From assembly GCA_018350325.1 (NCBI GenBank), contig JAEVLN010000055.1, forward strand, positions 41,319 to 105,318: DNA of 64,000 nt, written 5' to 3'. This document shows positions 59,430 to 64,000 of this stretch, piece after piece (the stretch's first letter is position 1; every line of letters begins with the position of its first letter). Both the position numbers and the translations under genes were made by a program. This DNA comes from Globodera rostochiensis (Eukaryota > Nematoda > Chromadorea > Rhabditida > Heteroderidae). Below the pieces are notes generated by a model. The model saw nothing but the letters and a program-made list of their open reading frames with translations, searched no databases and was not told where the DNA came from.

Positions 59430-60830
59430 AACTTATCGACAACTCCTTTAATTGATAATCACCTTATAAAAATCTTAATTGGTTTCATTGTTATTTAAAC
59501 TTTTTTAATAATTAATTTAATAAATTTTTTTAGATATTTAGTTTTCAATCATATTTTTTCTTTTTAAAATTTTATTGCATTTTTTTATTAGAATGTTTAG
59601 TTTTAATTAAATCTAGACAAAAAATTTATCGTAAATTTTAAAATTAACATAATTGATTTCTTTGTTATTTAAGAGAATATTGTTTTAATCACTAAATTAC
59701 TTACGTTTTTTGGGTTTTCTTCCACAGTCTTTTCAATGATCTTGCGGAGTTACCGGCAGTGTGTGAATCTAGTCGTGGTAACCAACCATTTTTCATCATA
59801 GTTTAATAAATATAGAATGTCCAAATTTACAAAATAATATTTCCACATTAATATTTTAGGCACGTCTTGGTATTCAGTTTGATAGCTGCTAAAATTATAA
59901 GATTTATTTATGTGAGTTTCTGATTTGCCACATGGCTCCTCACATGCATTTTGTTGCGGATCTGCGTTTTCATTTTTATATAGTTATATATATGGCACAA
60001 ATTTTAGTTATTTAACTATTTTAAAATTTATGTTCAAGCACCAAAAAGAGCTTTTTGATTTTGATTTCTTTAAATTATTATGATAAAAAAATTTGATTTG
60101 AATAGAATCAAATTTATTCTCCACTTACTATTTATTAAAATTATCTGTTTTCTTATAAATTTTTTACTTGCTCACAAATATTTTGTTCAGCTTTTTTTGT
60201 TGACGAATATTTTTAACATTATAATTCATTTTTCTAAAGCTGGCTTGATTTTGGCTGATAGTTTTTCCTAGACATATTTTAAGTCTAACTTTCAATGGAT
60301 GTACTTGGTTTTAGTGCGTTTGCCGTCCATGGCTCTTTCGGATTTTGATTTTGGTTATTTTATGACCAAAATTGTATCTTTAGGATTAAATCAATTGATT
60401 ATAAAGGATTTTTATTTTTTAATTTGAATTTTTTATCCAATTTGTTATTTTAATTTTATTGTGCTGATAGCTCCATTTGTCATTAGTCACAGATAAAAAA
60501 ATTTTTTTGTTGTTTATTTAAATATGTTTATAAAAGTAGATAACTCATATAAACATTTTAATTTATATTTTTAGTTATTGTTTACCTGCATATAATTTAG
60601 AAACACACTGGGCGTTTAACGGCGCCTTAAGGGGACAGAACTTATGTTACAGCCTAAATAACAAAAAGGAACGGATAAATCTGCACATGTTTTAGAGTTA
60701 ATTCAAATATAGAAAATGCAAAATGTGGTGAACTTTGAAGAGACGCACGAAATATCAAAGTTTGAAAGAAATAAAAATAGATTTATGTAAAAGGTATTTC
60801 GTAATAAATAAAATCAAAAAATAAACTTTA
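59430..60830. other. A+T-rich DNA without recognisable genes
   Basis: It includes a fragment (59950-60040) shared with 8590-8720. The 63-codon frame at 60080-60271 is F/L/I-rich background. Confidence 0.4.
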
Positions 60831-60841
60831 AGACAAATAAA

Positions 60842-60934
60842 ATGGATTTCGTCGACACACCCGTACACAACGATGAAGAATTGAAGTACTTGCGACACCT
60901 CTTCACTACTTCAATTCTTAATTTTTTATTATAA
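60842..60934 (+). CDS. Small ORF with an internal 13-bp hairpin
   Basis: ATG GAT TTC GTC GAC ACA CCC encodes MDFVDTPVHNDEELKYLRHL before an A/T tail and TAA. The arms AAGAATTGAAGTA (60876-60888) and TACTTCAATTCTT (60907-60919) are perfect inverted repeats. The first 20 codons look like a first exon, but no GT donor is well placed. Confidence 0.2.
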   Translation: MDFVDTPVHNDEELKYLRHLFTTSILNFLL

Positions 60935-61455
60935 AAAATCTTTACATCACATGAATTTAAGGCTAAAATATAAACGCAACTTTTAACACCAATTTTATAT
61001 TTCAATTAAATTCAATACATTAAACATAATATTTTTTCTTTTAATTATATTATTTTTAACTAAGAATTTTTGGTTTTAATGAACTATTTGTTTTGTTTTA
61101 TAAAAATCAGCGAATAACATTAGTCTAATTTCAAAATTTATAAATGTATTTTAATTTCTATTAATACTTTTACACCTGTAAAATTATTAAATGCCTTTTT
61201 TAAAGATTTGCAAGCTTTTATGTTATTAAAAACTCGTTCATATCATATTTCAGGTAATATTTATTAAATGCGATGGTCGCTGATATTGATTTTGAATTTT
61301 TTTTTTTTTGCTTTTATTCAATCAATTATTATTTTTATTTGATTTCTCTGTGAAATGATATAATTGCATTTTTGATAAACAATTTAGTGTTGTGGCTTTT
61401 GTAATTACTCAAAAGAACCATGTTCTGGGGGTTAGACATTTTGAATTTTCAGCAT

Positions 61456-61642
61456 TGCCATTAAATGTGCCAGAATAAACCCACTTTATTTTTTTAATAT
61501 CTCAATTATAAGCCGATTATTTTTATCAATGTTTTATGTTATATTGCAATTTTACAGCGCGTTATTTTTGCATTTAGCACAAGTTCTCGATCCCCTGTTC
61601 GCTGATCTAGCCAAACCAGCGTCAACGCCGTATAATTCTTGA
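61456..61642 (+). CDS. Probable terminal exon of an unknown gene
   Basis: A consensus acceptor, caattttacag (61557), leads into ALFLHLAQVLDPLFADLAKP then ASTPYNS and TGA 61640-61642. The codons for QVLDPLFADLAKPASTPY are markedly G+C-richer than background. The frame is also open upstream to another acceptor, gaattttcag, at 61453-61455, so the exon may start at either. No family recognised. Confidence 0.4.
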
Positions 61643-62329
61643 TCGTAGGCTAGTTCGCACGATGGTTATAATTTTAGTGTTCAACAACCAAATTTAACGA
61701 ATTTGCATTACATAGTTTATCTAATGAGAGTTTTAACTATTTTATTACGGTTTTTTATTTTGAATTATGTTACAAAAATGAGCTGAAGTATTTATTTTTA
61801 GTATGAATAATAAGATTCAATTCATAACAATACTAAACTCTAATTATATATTGTAATAAAGATTCATAAATAATTTATTTATTTATTTCAAATGAAGAAT
61901 ATTAAACAAATTGTTAAAGGACGTCTAACGGATTTTTACTAAACTATCCGGCCAATAATACACCAAATGGCACATAAAATAGCAATATTGAGCACTTCCT
62001 TCCACCACCTTTCCATGACATATTTTAATAATTAAATATATATAAAAAATAAAATAGTTAGTACTTTTAAAAAGTTCGAGTAAAACTAATGAAAAAAAGA
62101 TGCAAAAATTAAAAAATAAAATTTACTAAACTATGCAGCATTTTGAAATGAAAAGAATTTCTAAAATTTTTTATAAGTTTTGCATCTAAAAGAAGTTTAA
62201 AAGAATAAATTAAGAAAATACACGCATTAGGTAATTCTTTTGTACGTATAAATAAGATACGTAGTTTAACATTTTATTTTGCTGCTACCAACGCCCTCAA
62301 TGGTATAGCAACTTTGTCCACATAACGAA

Positions 62330-62475
62330 TCTTCAATGCCTATTTAACGCTTAATTTACCATAAATTTGAATAAAATGCTTAATTAGTCGTTTTTATTTC
62401 TTTTCAAAACTGAATGTGTGATAAAACTTTTTTTTTTGTAATTATTTCAAATATCTTTTTAATTTAAAGTTTTTC
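62330..62475 (+). repeat. Direct repeat pair R9, copy 2
   Basis: It matches 53150-53480 with an internal deletion. It is preceded by a G+C patch (62280-62325) with the frame FAATNALNGIATLST then stop, possibly a coding remnant. Confidence 0.8.
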
Positions 62476-63036
62476 ATCATTATTTGCAATAAGTTAAAAA
62501 ATGGGAAGCTTCATAAAAGTCTAATATTAAATATATGTGTGTAGTGAAGAAGCTTCAGAAGTCCTTTCTTGTGAAAAGGTATTGGATTTGTATTTTACTG
62601 TATGTTTCATTCTGGTGAATATTTTTAGGTATTTGGATTTTTTTAAATAAAAAAGGTCACAATATTTAAATTAATCAAATCTATTAATTAAGTAGCATTT
62701 ATTTATTCCATTGATTTTAGCAAACCAACATAAACCTTTTTTAATTCCCGCGCAGAAACCGCACACGATTTTCCCAGCTGTGGTGTATGATCATGCGGCA
62801 CAGCAAAACAAACCTCATTTTTTTATTATTTATTTTATAAAATTGGTTAAAATGAATTCAGAATTTATTTAAATGGTTTAATTAGTCGCGTGCAACGGAA
62901 TGTTTTAATTCAATTTGTTCAATTTTATAAAATTTTATAGATCGCAGGCTCAACGTTTTGTTGTAAGTAAAATTAAATGGAATTTTTGTTTATGCGTGTC
63001 AATTATTCCATCAGAAATATTTTGGAATCAGATACA

Positions 63037-63153
63037 ATGAAACTTATGTTCACGAAAAATATAACATTTAATATTTTTTTTAAGTGTGAATTTGGTTTTG
63101 AAGAAATTGCGCCAAATCGCGGATTGGCAAATTTTTTATTGGCAACTCATTAA
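63037..63153 (+). CDS. Small ORF, 38 codons
   Basis: MKLMFTKNITFNIFFK runs into a less A/T-rich part, CEFGFEEIAPNRGLANFLLA then TH and TAA. It could be a last exon entered near the T-run/AAG at 63084. No family recognised. Confidence 0.2.
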   Translation: MKLMFTKNITFNIFFKCEFGFEEIAPNRGLANFLLATH

Positions 63154-63159
63154 TAAATA

Positions 63160-64000
63160 TAATTATAAGATTAATAATTTATTTGTTTGATTTTATTATG
63201 CATAAAGAAGTGACGCATGCCATCAAGTTATATTTTTTATTGTATTGTTTTTATCAATGTAATTTTAATTTAGTCATAGCTTGCTACCATAAAAAACTCG
63301 GTAATTTAGAAATAGTCAATATTGTCGAAGATGATTTTTGAATGATTTTTTTAATGTTTCCAAAAATTTTAATAAATGCTTTTTTTTTGCTATCTTTCTT
63401 CTTCTGAGTAAATTTAATAACGTTGAGCGATTCATTATAATCAATCATTAAAACTCAAATTGTTGGTGCATTAAAACCAACCTGATAAGTCCAGCTTTAT
63501 TAAGATTTTGCGAGGTCCGTCCGTATTTTGTTTATTGAAATTATGTTTATAGCAAAAAAAAGCTCCTAAATTATTTTATATAGTATGTTAAGTAAAACTT
63601 TTCAATTAATTTAATTTATATAGTTTTCATATTTACAGATTATAAAATATGTTGTAATATTTTACTATTTTCTTGGTCATCTTCTAAAATTTGGGTTAAA
63701 TTTTTTTATTTTAGAGTACTTTTATTTTTGAATTTTTTATGGCTGTAATAAATTGTTGTTAATGGAAATATTTATTTTAAGTATAAATTGATTGTTTAGA
63801 CTTTTTTTACTCAATCTTTTGCATTTTAAATTTTATTAAAATTTTTTTATTTTTTTTGTAATTTCATGATTTGTAATTTGATTTTGTTTTAAATTTAAAT
63901 TGAAATAAACGCTAATAAGAGTAAATTTATATTTATTATTTTTAATTTAGTTAAAATTTGAGCATTTAATTTGAAGAAAATTATGCGCAAGTTCAATCAA
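63160..64000. other. A+T-rich DNA to the window end, no recognisable genes
   Basis: A patch at 63480-63530 (aagtccagctttattaagat, gcgaggtccgtccg) has a short open frame without support. I see nothing else. Confidence 0.4.

Noticed and set aside
60618..60640. Primer-binding-site-like ggcgccttaaggggacag
   Set aside because: It lacks the TGG start expected next to an LTR, and no flanking long terminal repeats were seen.

Overview
This window looks like a strongly A+T-rich, repeat-dense stretch of a eukaryotic nuclear genome. No open frame exceeds about 120 codons. The only intact gene I can defend is a tRNA. What protein coding can be seen consists of short exon-like islands separated by small GT...AG introns of roughly 47-65 bp, some with TTTTCAG/TTTACAG-type acceptors. 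That intron style, the composition and the satellite/MITE load suggest a nematode, possibly a plant-parasitic one, but no marker gene proves this. Single-base frame breaks recur inside otherwise convincing exons, and about 20 scattered Ns lie between 43070 and 45057. Part of the fragmentation may therefore be assembly error rather than biology.

Layout. 1-5097: 2.2 apparently identical copies of a 2325-bp tandem unit, probably the edge of a longer array. 5098-6680: a dispersed repeat joined to it, seen again at 57145-58520 and in part elsewhere. 11466-12496: a MITE-like element filled with TCGAGACGAGAT-type repeats. 12765-13700 and 18570-20060: a long direct repeat pair. 16918-17626: a possible small spliced gene. 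21650-23390: a satellite of about 108-bp monomers organised as two copies of a 7-monomer, 755-756 bp higher-order repeat, with outlying monomers at 31.8, 36.1, 38.3-38.8 and 45.0 kb. 25.3-25.8: a BED zinc-finger (hAT-like) relic. 27.2-29.6: the richest locus, a modular cysteine-rich, probably secreted protein gene whose modules lie on separate exons joined by Thr-rich mini-exons. It carries several frame breaks, and a 188-bp hAT-type MITE with an 8-bp target duplication sits in its 5' part. 34145-36460 and 43000-45315: a 2.3-kb duplication whose second copy has lost most of its G and C. 49043-49116: a tRNA with anticodon GAA. 49.4-62 kb: scattered exon-like islands, one with a P-loop-like motif, plus more copies of the dispersed repeats in both orientations.

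No operon or pathway can be reconstructed. The dominant biology is repeat amplification, decay and transposition around a few small genes. Small-ORF entries carry low confidence on purpose: in DNA this A+T-rich, open frames of 30-45 codons arise by chance many times per window. I kept those that stand out by local G+C, a signal-peptide-like start or splice-like borders.
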